A stretch of 64,000 nt of DNA from Eonycteris spelaea (Eukaryota; Chordata; Mammalia; Chiroptera; Pteropodidae): the NCBI GenBank assembly GCA_003508835.1, contig PUFA01000034.1:248001-312000 (forward strand), read 5' to 3'. A program made the translations under genes and the position numbers. This document shows positions 22,755 to 33,809 of the stretch, one piece after another. How positions within the stretch are numbered: the stretch's first letter is position 1; the number at the start of each line of letters is the position of its first letter. Below the pieces are notes generated by a model, which worked only from the letters and a program-made list of their open reading frames with translations, had not been told where the DNA came from and did no database searches.

Positions 22755-23512
22755 AAAAGATAACCTTTTAAGAGCCTGCCTGACCGGGTTCCCACCAGCA
22801 CCGGAGGAGGGTTCCGATTTCTCCGCATCCTCACCGGTATGTAGCGTGGCCGCTCACTGGCTGTAGCCGGCCTACAGGTGTGTAGCAGTATCCCATGCGA
22901 GTTTTGATTTGCATTCGCCTAATGACAAGTGATGGCGAGCATCTTGTTGTGTACTTATCCGCTGTCCATGTATCTTCTTTGGTGAAGTGCCTGTTTTAAA
23001 CATTGGGTTACTTGTTTTCTTCTTAACTGTTGAGGTTTTAAAAATACATCCTAGATACAAGTTCCTTGTCAAACATGTGATTCATAAATATTATCTCCCA
23101 GTCTCTGGTTATATTTGTTTCTCTTAAAAGTGTCTTTTAAAGAATAGGAGTTCTTAATTTTGGTGGGATCCAGCTTATTGAATTTTTTATTTTAGGGACT
23201 CTGTTGAGCTTTTGTATCTAAAACAAATCTTTGCCTAACTCAAGGTAACAGATTTCTTCAATGTTTCCCTCTTTAAATGTAGTAATTTTATCTTTTACAT
23301 TTCAGTCTATGACTCATTTTGAGTTAATTTCTGAATATGGTGTGAGGTATGAATGGATGCTATTTTCTTTCTTTTTTTTTTTTTGGCATGTGGATATCCA
23401 ATTGTTCCAACACCATTCGTCAAAAAGCCTTTCCTATCTTCACTAAACTGACTGTGCACCTTTCTTGAAAATCAACTGACTACATGTGTGTAGGCTTATT
23501 GCTGGACTCTCT

Positions 23513-24005
23513 TGTTAAGTACACACGAGACAGGGCAAGGTCTGACTGATGAACTCTTAGCTTCAGACCATTTATCACTTATGTGCCCAGTGAAAAGAAG
23601 AATAGCCCCAAGCACCAATTCCTCACGCTCCTTGTCCCACAAAGGACAATACCTAAACAAAAGGGGCCAGATGGCGGCAGTGTGACTTGTAGGTTACCAG
23701 TGAGCAGCCGAAGCTAGACTTCAGCTGAGTGGTTTTATGGTCTGCAGCTGTGTTCTGAGGCCGGCAAGGCAGGAAGCCTCAAAGCTCAGGAGAACCCAGG
23801 AAGCAATGCAAAGCTCTCATGAAAGCCTCCCAAGAGACACGGGGAGGCAAGTGGACTCTGGCCTGTAGCAGATCCTTACACGCCTCCCACCCAGGAGGAT
23901 CCCGGGCTGTTCTAACGACACTTAGATCAGCAGTGGTTCAAACCCTTGTGTGGCCTCTGTGGATACACTCAAGGCTGCCAGGGGTTCATGGCAGAGCCAT
24001 TGCTC
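23513..24005. mobile_element. non-LINE insertion inside the antisense LINE-1 (unidentified)
   Basis: The LINE-1 text breaks after GCTGGACTCTCT and resumes at CTCTATTTTGTTTCATTGAT, leaving about 490 bases of unrelated sequence starting TGTTAAGT and ending CCCTG, with a possible short TCTCT duplication. Size and short duplication suggest a solo LTR or DNA transposon, but the termini are not decisive. Confidence 0.45.
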
Positions 24006-24529
24006 CCTGTCTCTATTTTGTTTCATTGATGTATTTGTCTGTTTTGACACCAGGACCACATTGTATCAAATACTGTGGCTCTGTAAGAAATCTTGAAGTT
24101 GGGAACTAACAATGAGCATCTTCTTCTTTTTCAAAGTTGTTTTTTAAGTGGTATTTTTATTTAAATTTCAGGTCGTGTGTGGCTACTATATAAAATTTAT
24201 CATTTATTTTTGTATACTAACATCGTATCCTGCAACCTTGCTAAGCTCACTAATCATTCTAGTAACCTATTGCGAATGAACATCTATCGTGAATGAACAC
24301 AATTTTACTTTCTTTTCAAATCTAGATGCCTCGCATTACTTTTTCTTCCTTTATTACACTGGATAGAACCTCCAGTGCGTTGTTGACTAGAATAATGAGA
24401 GGAGATGACTTTCTTTATTCATGGTCTTAGAGAAAAGCATTAAATCTCTCGTCATTAAGTGTGATTTTATACGTAGGTTTTTGTAAACGATCTTTTTCTG
24501 GTTGAGAGCGCTCCCTTCTTTGCCTGGTT

Positions 24530-24800
24530 TGCCGTGATCACGTACACCTTTGCGACTTACAACACATATTTACCATCTCACAATTCCTGTGGGTGAGGAG
24601 TTTGGCCATGGCTTAGCTGGGTCCTCTACTTTAGAGTCCTTCACAAGACTGAAATCAAGGTGTCAGCAAGGTTAGGGTCTCATCCGAAGGGTCACCTGGG
24701 AAAGAATCCACTGCTGAATTCTCACAGTTATAGGCAGAATTCAGTTCCTCGGGACTGTTGGACTGAGGGTCTCAGTTCCTTGCTGACCATTGATTAAAGG
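24530..24800 (+). repeat. old interspersed mammalian repeat (CTCACAATTCCTGTGGGTGA type)
   Basis: TTTACCATCTCACAATTCCT, GGCTTAGCTGGGTCCTCT, AATCAAGGTGTCAGCAAGGT and GCAGAATTCAGTTCCTCGGG follow a well-known mammalian repeat consensus that I recognise but cannot assign to a family. Confidence 0.5.
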
Positions 24801-24819
24801 CCATCCTTGGTTTGTGTTT

Positions 24820-26900
24820 TATTTTTAAAGTAGATTTTTTTGTAGACAAATTATAATTGGGTCTTGTTTTTTCTTTTTTAATCCAATCTGATAGTCTCTG
24901 CCTTTTAATTGGGTGTTTAGATCGCTTACATCCGATATTATTTTCAAATGGCTAGATTTAAATCAAACATCTTAGTATTTTTATTTGTTATTCATTCTTT
25001 ATTCCCTGTTCTTTTTCTGCCTTTTCCTGTATTATTTTTCATGATTCCATTTTATCCCCTTTTATGGCTTATCATATATAGCTTTTTGTTGTGCCATTTT
25101 ATTTGTTGCTTTAGGTTCATAGTATACATCTTTATCACAGTGTGCCCTCAAGTAATATTATCCTACTTCACATATAATATAAAAGCCATATGATTTGCTA
25201 CCATTTCTCTCCTCCTGGCCTTCATGCTATTGATATCCTACATTTTACTTCTGCATAAAAGTCCCACAATACATTGTTATTATTTTTATTCATACGGCAA
25301 ATTATCTTTAAATATATTGAAATAATATGAAAAAAGTTTTGATTTTTACCTCTGTAGCCTCATTTCCAGATTCCTTCATCCCTTTGTATAGGTCAAAGAT
25401 TCCATCTGGTATCATCTTCCTTCTGCTTGAAGGATTTTCTTTAACATTTCGTTTAGGGAAGTTCTGCTGGTCATGAATTCTTCCAGTGTCTGTTTGAAAA
25501 CGTCTTTATTTCAACTTGAGAGTTTGAAAGGTACTTTTGCTTTCAGTACTTGAGACTCATGGCTCCACAGGCTTCCGACTTGCATTATTTTTATGAGAAA
25601 TCTACTGTCCTTCTTGTCTTTTGCACGTAATGCCTTTTTATTCCGGCTTTAAGATTTCTCCTTATCAGTGCTTTTAAGCAATTTAATAATGATGCGCTTT
25701 GACGTTGTTTTCTTCGTTTTTCTTGTCCTCGAAATTCATCGAATTTCTTGGATCTTTTAATCACTCAAAAGCAATTTGATTACTTTTCATCAAATCTGAA
25801 AAAATGTTGGCAATTATTTCTTCACATTGTCTCTGCACAATCCCCTCCTTATCTCCCTCCAAATGCAGGTATATTACATCCCTCGAAGTTGGTCCACAGC
25901 TCATTTATGCGTTGTTTCTTTTTTCTCTGTAATCGATTATCTTTTGTTCTGAAATATCTGATCTGTCGTTAAACCCACCCAGTCTGTTTTTCATCTGACA
26001 TTATAGTTGTCAACTTTAAACATACAGCCTTCTAATTTCCATCTTCCATACCTTTACTGAACATGTTTTGTCTTTTCTCTAGCGCCTCAAAAATACAGAA
26101 CACAGCTATAACCATTTTAAGGTCCCTGTCTACTAATTCTATTCTCTGAGTCAGTTTTAATTGATTGGGGTTATTTTGGTTCCTCTTCCTTTATTATATC
26201 GGGTGCTGGGTATTTTCGTATTCCTGCCAATATTCTTGACCTCGGCTCTGGGATGTAAAGTTCCTTGGAAATAGTTTGACTCTTGGGGGTTTGGCCTCTA
26301 GTCTTTTCCAGGCAGGATCAATGCGGTATTTAGCCTCAGGTTAATTCATCCCCCACCCCACCCCACCCCGTACTGAGACGACACCCCTCTTAGTGTTCTC
26401 ATCCTGCCTCGTCATTTATGAGGTTTTACACTCCGGCTTCGAGCCCTGTGCTGAGCCCGCGCGAGCTGTGGGCATGACTCTCTCTTCTCCTGTCAGGTGG
26501 TTATTTCCCCAGCCTTGGAAGTGTCCTCTCACACACACACTGCTCCACTGAATACTCCAGGGGACCCTCCGCCAAGTCCTTTCTCTGTGGAGATCTCCTC
26601 TCCCACCCGACCCCCTGCCCCCCGCCCCGCTCCCCGGAACTCTGCCTGGCTTCCCTGGACTCCCAGCTCCACAACTTCCAGAGTCCCCTGCTCTGCCTGA
26701 GTCCCCGGCACGGTGCCCCCGTCCGAAAGCCCCAGAGGTCCTTTGGGAGGCCAGGAAACTGAGCGTTCACCAGTCATGTTGGGGTGCACTCAGACCTCGT
26801 GCCCCAGTTCTGTCCTCAGCTGCAGGCATTCTCTGCTTTCCACAGGGAGGTTCTTTCTAGTTATTCCACATATAATCAATGTCTGCCTCATTTTAACTCC
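24820..26900 (-). mobile_element. LINE-1-related block, antisense (second segment)
   Basis: The + strand follows a second familiar reversed text: CTTCCTTCTGCTTGAAGGAT, TGAGAAATCTACTGTCCTTC, TTTAAGCAATTTAATAATGA, TTGGTCCACAGCTCATTTAT, TCTACTAATTCTATTCTCTG, CTTGGAAATAGTTTGACTCT and CCCCAGCCTTGGAAGTG. This recurrent mammalian repeat is usually classed with L1M elements. It is decayed and non-coding, about 35 percent GC until 26.3 kb and then GC-rich. Confidence 0.55.
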
Positions 26901-27099
26901 AAATCTCTGTGCTTAACTCATCTGGAAGATGATTTGCTGGTGTACCGAGTTGCCATCTGGTGACAAAATTATAGAAATCCCATCTATGTTTGAAAAACAC
27001 AGCTCCGAGGTCAGCCAATCATGACTCCACTCACTCCAGCGGCTCGTACCCCGAAACTGGAAGAGGTGCCTGTGAACTCCACGAGGGGCTGGGGCTGCG

Positions 27100-29480
27100 T
27101 CCGACATGGTCTGTGCCCTCAGGAGACTTCCAGTTTCAGGAGAGAGGAAGACAGTGAGAAAGCAGCGTCCTAGACGCCAGGCCCAGACACGTGGAGAACG
27201 TACTATGTGCGTGGAAGTCTGGCGGGTGGCTACTGAGAATTTTCTAGGTCAGAAAGACGTATCAGCTTTCTCAAAGGGCATAAGCTGACCGCATCAAAGC
27301 AAAAGTCTTTCTTTGTCCTAAGAAAGCAGGCAGAAAAAATACCGTGAATCCTGACACGATCCCTAATGCAGGCCGAGAGCTTACCTCTGGACATCACGCA
27401 GGGCGGAGGCGTGTGTAGACCGTCAGTCCTCAGCTTACACACTGTGCGATAGAAACGAATTTCCTAGCTTTGGTTGGTTTCTTCAAAAATCATACAGGTC
27501 CAGGACATTGTTTAATAAGGACCTTTTAAACGTCCCGTATGCACGTGGGGCCCTGTAAAGTCTCTTTCCGTTTGTCTTCCGCTCCCTCCTGCTCTTTCTT
27601 CTGTTTCTTCTCGTTTTCTCTTCTGTCTCTATGTGACTCTTTCTCCCCGTCGCTTTCATTTGACAGTCTTGACTTATTTAAATCCCGGTCATTGGGGAAA
27701 AGCTTAAGAGAAATGACGAGTACACCAGAGGTGCAGGCAGAACTGTGCGTCAGCTGACACGGACCCCTCCGATGTCGACGAGGAGAATGGCAAACGCCGG
27801 CAGGTTCCACCGAACCCCTGCACAGCAGCGTAGCCGGCTGCCTTGAAGAATAAGAAGCTAATAGATGTCGGGAAGGGCTGGAGGCTTCGACCACTGCTTT
27901 TCAGCTTAAAAAGTCCCCCTAAAGTTAGACTCCGAGGAGGTCTGGCTTCAGGTAGTATAAACATTATCGCTTTGACAGGAAAGAGCTACTTTCTCTAGAA
28001 GCTTTTATACATAGTAGATTTTAGGTCATCCTTAATTTTTTTTTTACCTTGTAGTAGAGAGGGGGGTCATTGACCTACATAGCGAGCCATTTCATTTTCT
28101 TACTCTTGATGACAATGGTCTCCACACCTAGGGACCCAGTTCCGCCCCGTCCCCTTTCAGTCACAATTCACCGTGGGTGCAGGACTTGAAAACCTTTGAG
28201 TTTCTGAGTTCCTGGGATTAAAAAAAAAAAAAAATTGTCTGTGCTTCCTTCCAACCAGCGAGCTTCAGAAATCAGAATTCAACGCTCAGAAAGGGAGATG
28301 GGAGCTTTAATCTGGGGGCCTTTTGAAGAGATTTTCCCAAAAAAGAAAAGTTCCAGTAAAGTCACTGTCTTCACGTCAGTAGTCTGCATGCCAGCCTCGC
28401 CCTATTTATTATCAAGTTCCTCTCCTCGACCTTTTCTTCAGAATCCGAGGTGATTAAAATGAGAAATGGGTTAGTTGCGTCTCGATTCCCTTTCTTGTCT
28501 AAAGCTGTCTTGATTTAAACAGACGTGAGGAGGGCTCGCTTCCTTCATGAACGCATTAGCACAGAGCATGCAGGTGTACTTTTTTATCCCACTTATATCA
28601 ATGCAACTATGTAAAAAAATAATAATAATAATAATTGGTAAGCCAGAGTTGGACCTATGAAAGCAGCTAATGATCCTAGGGGGAGACGAGTCATCGAAGA
28701 GGAGGAAATTCAGCAGCAATGATGATTCGAGAAGACTGGCTCCTAACGCCCGTTACCCTCGCTGGCCACGTTGGCCACGTGAAACACCATCTGCTGGTCA
28801 GAAGGGGTTCAGGCAGCCATCACAGGGCGGTGCAGGGCAGTCGGCGTCCCCAGGGACCCCAGGGACCTCTGGTGACAGAAACTGCTGCTCAGGAGATAGA
28901 CACTTGAGCTATCTAACAAAACACTTGTACGCGATGTCTGTTTCCCCACAAAAAGAATGAAGCGCTATTTTTGAATCTTAAACTTGATTTTAATAGTCCT
29001 TTGTCGCTGTCATTCCATCGCTCGCTCAGTTCCACCTCCTGGTGGGCGTCCGGCTACGCTATTACCCAGCGGTCGCCGGTGCTCACACCCAAGCAGAATG
29101 TGCCGGCTGCGGGGTGGTGCTCACCACCCAGGTCCCTGCCCTTGAGGTCACTGCTCAAATCTCAGAAACGGAATCCTCGCTGATAACGGGGGAGGATGGG
29201 TCTCTGGTGCAGCGTTGCTGGTGGGACTGGCCAGAAGCGGGTGACCGTGCCTGCCCCGCGGCACGAGGCCCCCGCCCTCAGGGCCTGTCGGTGAGTCTGT
29301 CCAGGGATTCTCACAAAGGGCTCAGAGAAGACACTCCTCCCGCCTTGAAAGGCTGTTGTACGAAGCAAACAAGATGTCCTCAAATGAATGAATGCATGGA
29401 TGCATGCATGCGTGAGAAGTGTAGTGGGAACTTATGGAAAATGCCTAGTGGGACTGAGAACTTTGGGACCAAACACAGCC
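27100..29480. other. intron 3, nothing recognised
   Basis: Mixed sequence with an A tract near 28220 and an (AAT)n near 28618-28634. No coding or RNA similarity seen. Confidence 0.3.
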
Positions 29481-29489
29481 ATGGAGTCT

Positions 29490-29605
29490 CTGTTCTGCCA
29501 CGCGCGGGCTCTGTGGCCTTACACGAGTCACTGGTCTTCTTTTCAGCCTTAATTTCCTCGCCAGAAAATTCAACCTATGGTGCAGATTAGTTGCAATAAT
29601 TATAG
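29490..29605 (+). repeat. MIR fragment
   Basis: TTCTGCCACGCGCGGGCTCT, TGTGGCCTTACACGAGTCAC and TAATTTCCTCGCCAGAAAA follow the MIR core in sense orientation. Confidence 0.5.
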
Positions 29606-30789
29606 GTAACTTTTGAAAGAAAGAGAATGAGAGAGAGAGAGAAGTAAGGAAGGAAGGAAGATGCAGCCCCTGCCAGCTCAGGACCTGAGGCTGTGAAACG
29701 CCAGTTTTAGAGGGTTTTGTGTCAACAGAGAATCAGGGAGCGGGGAAGGCCGCATGGAGAGCCAGGAGCAGGCTCCGCCTCCCGGGACAGCAGGGAGGCT
29801 CGGCAGGTGGTGTGAAAGGGTCCGGGAGGAGGTGGACGGTGGCCAAGGCCAGGCCGAGGCATCCACGTGGACCTCCTGCACCCGGGAGGGGACCAGAAAG
29901 CCGCTGCTTTGGGGACATGCTGGACGGTGGACAGGAGCGGCGTGCAGGACGTGGGCACAGACTCCTACTTCCTCCTTTAGAAATAAGTTAAAATGACATT
30001 AATTCCACAGCCCTTGATGGGCTCATCTCTGTGAACTCCTGTCTTTGGCTCGAGCTACGTTTTCTGCGTACTGTCAACCTCGGACCCCTGTCACACTGTC
30101 ACCGAGGTCATTATGGAACATGGGAAGTCAGAGGGTTAGTGTTCACCTGACGTGGCTCATGTCAGAGGCTGCTCAGACAGCACGGGGTCTCCTTAGCACC
30201 CTGCGAGAAGAGACAACTCGTTCTGACCTCCTCAGATGGGCGTCCGCCCTCGGTTCCTGGCAGACCGTCCGACAGCGGCTCCAGGCCTTGCTCCCGCGCC
30301 CGTCTATCAGCGGGGCAGGAGATCTCCCGACGAAATCTCCCCGGAGGAGGGGGCTCAGGCACAGCGGGCTGGCTACCCGCCGCCCTGCACAGGCTTGGGC
30401 GGCGCTGGCCCCACTGGGCCGTTTCTTCTTCTGCTGAAGACACTGACACACACGAGGTCAGGTCCAGCAGGTCCCCAAGCCTGTCGTCACTTCTCTGCTT
30501 ATCACCAAGTCCCTCCAACCCACCCCAGTCCTCTCCTCTCAGCTCATGTCCTCGTGGGCACTGCCGCACATCCTGAGACGGCCGCTTAGGCCCGGGCAGG
30601 CTGATGGCGAGCTCAGGAGCATTCTGGGAACCCACGTGCTGCTGCTGTGGCCGGTGGGGCTTTGTCACTAGTAACCTCTGCTGTTGATCCTCTGATTCCT
30701 TCTGGAAAATTTGAAAACATAGGCAGGCAACGAGGAGGTAGAAGCACCATCCCCTCCCCCCAGCGGAGAACACACGTTGGCCTGTCTAG

Positions 30790-31080
30790 TTCTAGGCTGG
30801 CTTTCTATGCACGTACGCACCTGGGTTATTGTTTGTTTGTTTGTTTGTTTGTTTCTTAAATAGGACTGCTCGGTGCCGTTTTGTACCCTGATTTTTTCCA
30901 CATGACCATGGCAAACGGCTTTCCAGGCCGTTAAACAGGCTCGCACACCCCGTTGGTAATGGCTGCCCTGTGTGCGGCGGCGGTGTGCCCCTGTCAGCGC
31001 GCTGTGCTGCTCATCCTCGAACCTGGGGCTGCAGCTTACGTCGCCACCTGCTCTAAGAAAGTGCCAGGGTTTGGCCGATT
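30790..31080 (-). repeat. decayed antisense LINE-1-like fragment with (GTTT)n
   Basis: Contains (GTTT)6 at 30831-30854 and text resembling reversed L1 3' UTR (CCCGTTGGTAATGGCTGCCC...). Strong GC drift makes the assignment weak. Confidence 0.3.
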
Positions 31081-31379
31081 AGAAAGGGCGTCCACAGCCC
31101 CCAGGGGTGCGCCGTGGCCTCGTTCTCCTGGAAGGCCTCCTGGTGGGACATCAGCCAGGTGGGCTATGGAAGCGGAGCAGAGGTCCGTCCGCTCGTAGTT
31201 CTCTACGGACGTCTTCGGCGAGGCTGGGCTGCTTTAAAAAAAAAAAAAAGAAAAAGTAGAAGAAGATGTTTTGTAATTGCGTGTGAGTGCGCACGGGCTC
31301 AGCAGCAAAATGAGACGGAACCCTTGAATGCCAGCCTCCCGCTGCCGTGTTCAAAATTCCTCCCAGAGCAGCGAGGGGC

Positions 31380-31490
31380 AAGCGAGTCTGAAGCGCTCTG
31401 ATGGTGCAATTTGCATCCTCTCTTAGCTGGTTATTGTCCCGAAGGACATTCCGTATCAAATGGTACTTATTTGTAAATATCTTTCACCCA
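31380..31490. promoter_or_regulatory. candidate element with a perfect POU octamer in ASB18 intron 3
   Basis: ATTTGCAT (the octamer, reversed) at 31409-31416 lies in AT-rich, non-repetitive-looking sequence just before CTTAGCTGGTTATTGTCC. Confidence 0.3.
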
Positions 31491-32672
31491 AGACGGACCA
31501 CGTCTCAAGACACCGCTGATACGGAGCAACAGCGAGAGGGAATGGCAAACACAGAGGGTCCCTGGGTAGAAATATAAACAGATTTAACGGCAGCCACTTC
31601 CAGCCTGGAAACCCACGATGGATGATGAGGGTGCGAGCCCGGGCGAGGTAAATAACAGGGGAGAACAGGAAGAGCACGAAGGAGAGCTGAAAGATGCTCG
31701 TGAAGGAAACGCGTCTGTTAACATGCTTTTAGGGAATACCGAGAGCGCGTGCCGAGAAGCAGGGGTACGCGACACCCCCATTTCCACACTCGAGGAGCCG
31801 GCAGCCTAAAGGAGGAGTCACATAGGCGAACGAACGTTTGAGGCATGGTGTACAGATGCTGCGCCCAGGCGCCCGTCTACGGCAGCACAGGGGAGTGACC
31901 CTCTGCTGGCGGTGCTGGGAAAGCAGGCACCCAAGACACAGAGGGAGGAAAGAAGGGGCCGTGTCCCCCACGCGGGCCAGGGCTTCCCCAGGAGGAGCAG
32001 CGCGCACTGAGCCTCAGGCACCTGAACCGCCAGGATGCGTTCTGAGAGCCGCACCTGGCCTGGTAGGGTTGACACACAGGACGGAGCCTCAGGAAGTGGG
32101 ACCGGTGAGGCCCACGGGAGCTGGATGGGCCCGGCGTCCTGTGTCGTGCCAACAGGGACCGGGACTTCCGCACCAGGCAGCAGGAGCAGCTGGGTTTGCA
32201 CCTGTCGTCTGGGTCACACCGAGAGACTATAGCCCTTGTGAGACCGGAGCAAGGAACAAATTAGGAGACTCGCCAAGGCTCAGGCAAGAAGTGACTGGGC
32301 CTCAGCAAAGGACAGTGACAGTGGGGTGGAGGGAGGAAGCCGTCCCAGTGAGCATTAAAGAGACAGAGCTGACAGGCTGCAGACCAACTAAAATGGGGAC
32401 CGGGGGTGGGTGGGGGAGACTGGAGGACGGGGAAGAGGCAAGGAGCAAGTAACTGATGGAGCGGGACCCCCAGGAAGCAGGAGGGGACAGCGCCTGGGGC
32501 GAGATGGTCAGGAGGACTTCTCACCTGAGAAATGGAGGGAAGTGAGCAGTGGGGTGCCTGAAGGCCCCTCAACGGCAGCCAGGGCATGGTGGCTTGGGGT
32601 TGGGGGCAGCAGGGTGTAGATGTCGGGGGTCCTCCCCTGCCTGCCCGGTGACCCCTCTTGGCCTCTCCGCAG

Positions 32673-33175
32673 GTGCGCGCAGGCGCTGCTGGAGCATGGC
32701 GCGTCGGTGCACCGAGCAGGCGGCCCGGACCGCGACACGCCGCTCCACGTGGCCGCGCAGCGCGGCCTGGACGAGCACGCGCGCCTCTACCTGGGCCTCG
32801 GGGCGCGCGTGGATGCGAGGAACGGCCGCGGCGAGACGGCCCTGAGTGCGGCGTGCGGCGCGGCGCTGCGGCCCGAGGAGGGTGCGCGCTCCCTGCGCCT
32901 GTGCGCGCTGCTGCTGCGGGGCGGGGCGGCTGCGAACGCGCGCGACGGCGACGAGCGCAGCCCGCTGCACAAGGCCTGCGGCCAGGCGAGCCCCGGCCTG
33001 GTGTGCCTCCTGCTGCGACACGGTGCCGACGCGGCCGCGCGACTACGGCGGCGCCTCGCCGCTGACCCGCGTGCTGCAGACCGTCGCCTGCGCGCCCCAG
33101 GCCACGCCAGAGCGCTCCGTGCAGGCCCTGCTCAACCACGGCTCCCCCACCGTGTGGCCCGACGCCTTCCCCAAG
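32673..33175 (+). CDS. ASB18: ASB18 coding exon 4 (ankyrin repeats 3-6), 2-base deletion near 33040
   Basis: The acceptor CTCTCCGCAG is at 32672 and the donor CCCAAG|GTAAGA at 33175/33176. The frame from exon 3 gives [51 protein letters not shown] and [11 protein letters not shown], ending in [11 protein letters not shown], all ankyrin units. At about 33040 the human-like continuation [31 protein letters not shown] moves to another frame: GCGGCCGCGC then GACTAC, two bases short. Total length is 503 nt, where 505 nt would keep the frame. Read on in the original frame and spliced to exon 5, it stops at 45186-45188. Conservation on both sides of the break argues for a recent event or a sequence error. 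Confidence 0.87.
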
Positions 33176-33215
33176 GTAAGAGGTGGCCGGGCGATCTCCC
33201 ACCCCGATCTGTCGC

Positions 33216-33335
33216 ATGCTGTGCTTCTCAAACTTCCAGGGGCCCAGGAACCCCCTGGGGATTTGTGAAACTGATTCCTCCGGTCTGGGCCCGGGGTGGG
33301 GGGGGGTACTGTCCTCCTTGCTGACCGCTCCCAGG
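33216..33335 (+). repeat. MER5A-like hAT (Charlie) DNA transposon fragment
   Basis: TGCTTCTCAAACTTCCAG, CCCTGGGGATTTGTGAAACT and GGTCTGGGCCCGGGGTGG follow the MER5A consensus in sense orientation. It begins 40 bases after ASB18 exon 4. Confidence 0.55.
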
Positions 33336-33689
33336 CGGAGCAGAGCTGTCATGGGGCCACACTGTAAGGAGCCAGGGCCCAGAAGCCTCCAGCTAGAGTC
33401 ACCAGAATATGAAGAGTTGGGGTGTCAACAAGCTTGCCCGAGTGTATCCTTTCAAAGCAGTCACCTGGGGACACCAGCGGTAATTTACATGATGCTGTCA
33501 TGGCTTAGATTATTCTGGCAGCTCCTCTTTTGGTGTAATTTTCAGAACAATGAAAAACAGTTTATTGTCTCATCTGGCACTAAAGTACCCAGTCCCGATA
33601 CCAGTGAAACACCCCACCGCGTGACGAGATATGATATTGATGGCAGCACTTCACACGTGTGCACATTTCTCTCATTCAGCCTTCATGCC

Positions 33690-33800
33690 CTCCTGCGAAA
33701 CACCAGGCAGGAGAGTTCTCGTCCGCCTGCGTTGTAACCAGGTGAGGGGCCTTGTCCAGGGTCAGGGCTGTGCTGGGAACTCGGCCCACTTTGCAGACTT
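33690..33800 (-). repeat. MIR fragment
   Basis: CAGGTGAGGGGCCTTGTCCA, GGGTCAGGGCTG and GGGAACTCGGCCC resemble the reversed MIR core. Confidence 0.35.
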
Positions 33801-33809
33801 GACTCTGCG

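Larger units (their letters stand above)
21893..24520 (-). mobile_element. LINE-1 3' end (ORF2 end/3' UTR of an L1M-type element), antisense, with nested insertions
   Basis: Reading the + strand follows the reversed L1M 3' text in order: ATTAAAGTGTGCAATCTGAT, CAGTGGAATGTACTC, TTCCCACCAGCACC, TTTGATTTGCATTCGCCTAA, TGGATATCCAATTGTTCCAA, CCTGCAACCTTGCTAAGCTC and GATAGAACCTCCAGTGCG. Two stretches do not belong: 22406-22754, flanked by a 16-base duplication, and about 23513-24005. The copy is full of substitutions and dead. Confidence 0.75.

Noticed and set aside
23531..24005. hAT transposon reading of the insertion (CAGGG...CCCTG ends)
   Set aside because: The 8-base flanks (ACACGAGA and TCTCTATT) are not duplicates.
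24948..25193. Hydrophobic 81-codon frame resembling a membrane protein
   Set aside because: T-rich antisense LINE-1 sequence yields Phe/Leu/Ile-rich frames.
32261..33352. 363-codon minus-strand open frame
   Set aside because: It is the antisense shadow of ASB18 exon 4; the sense strand carries clear ankyrin motifs.
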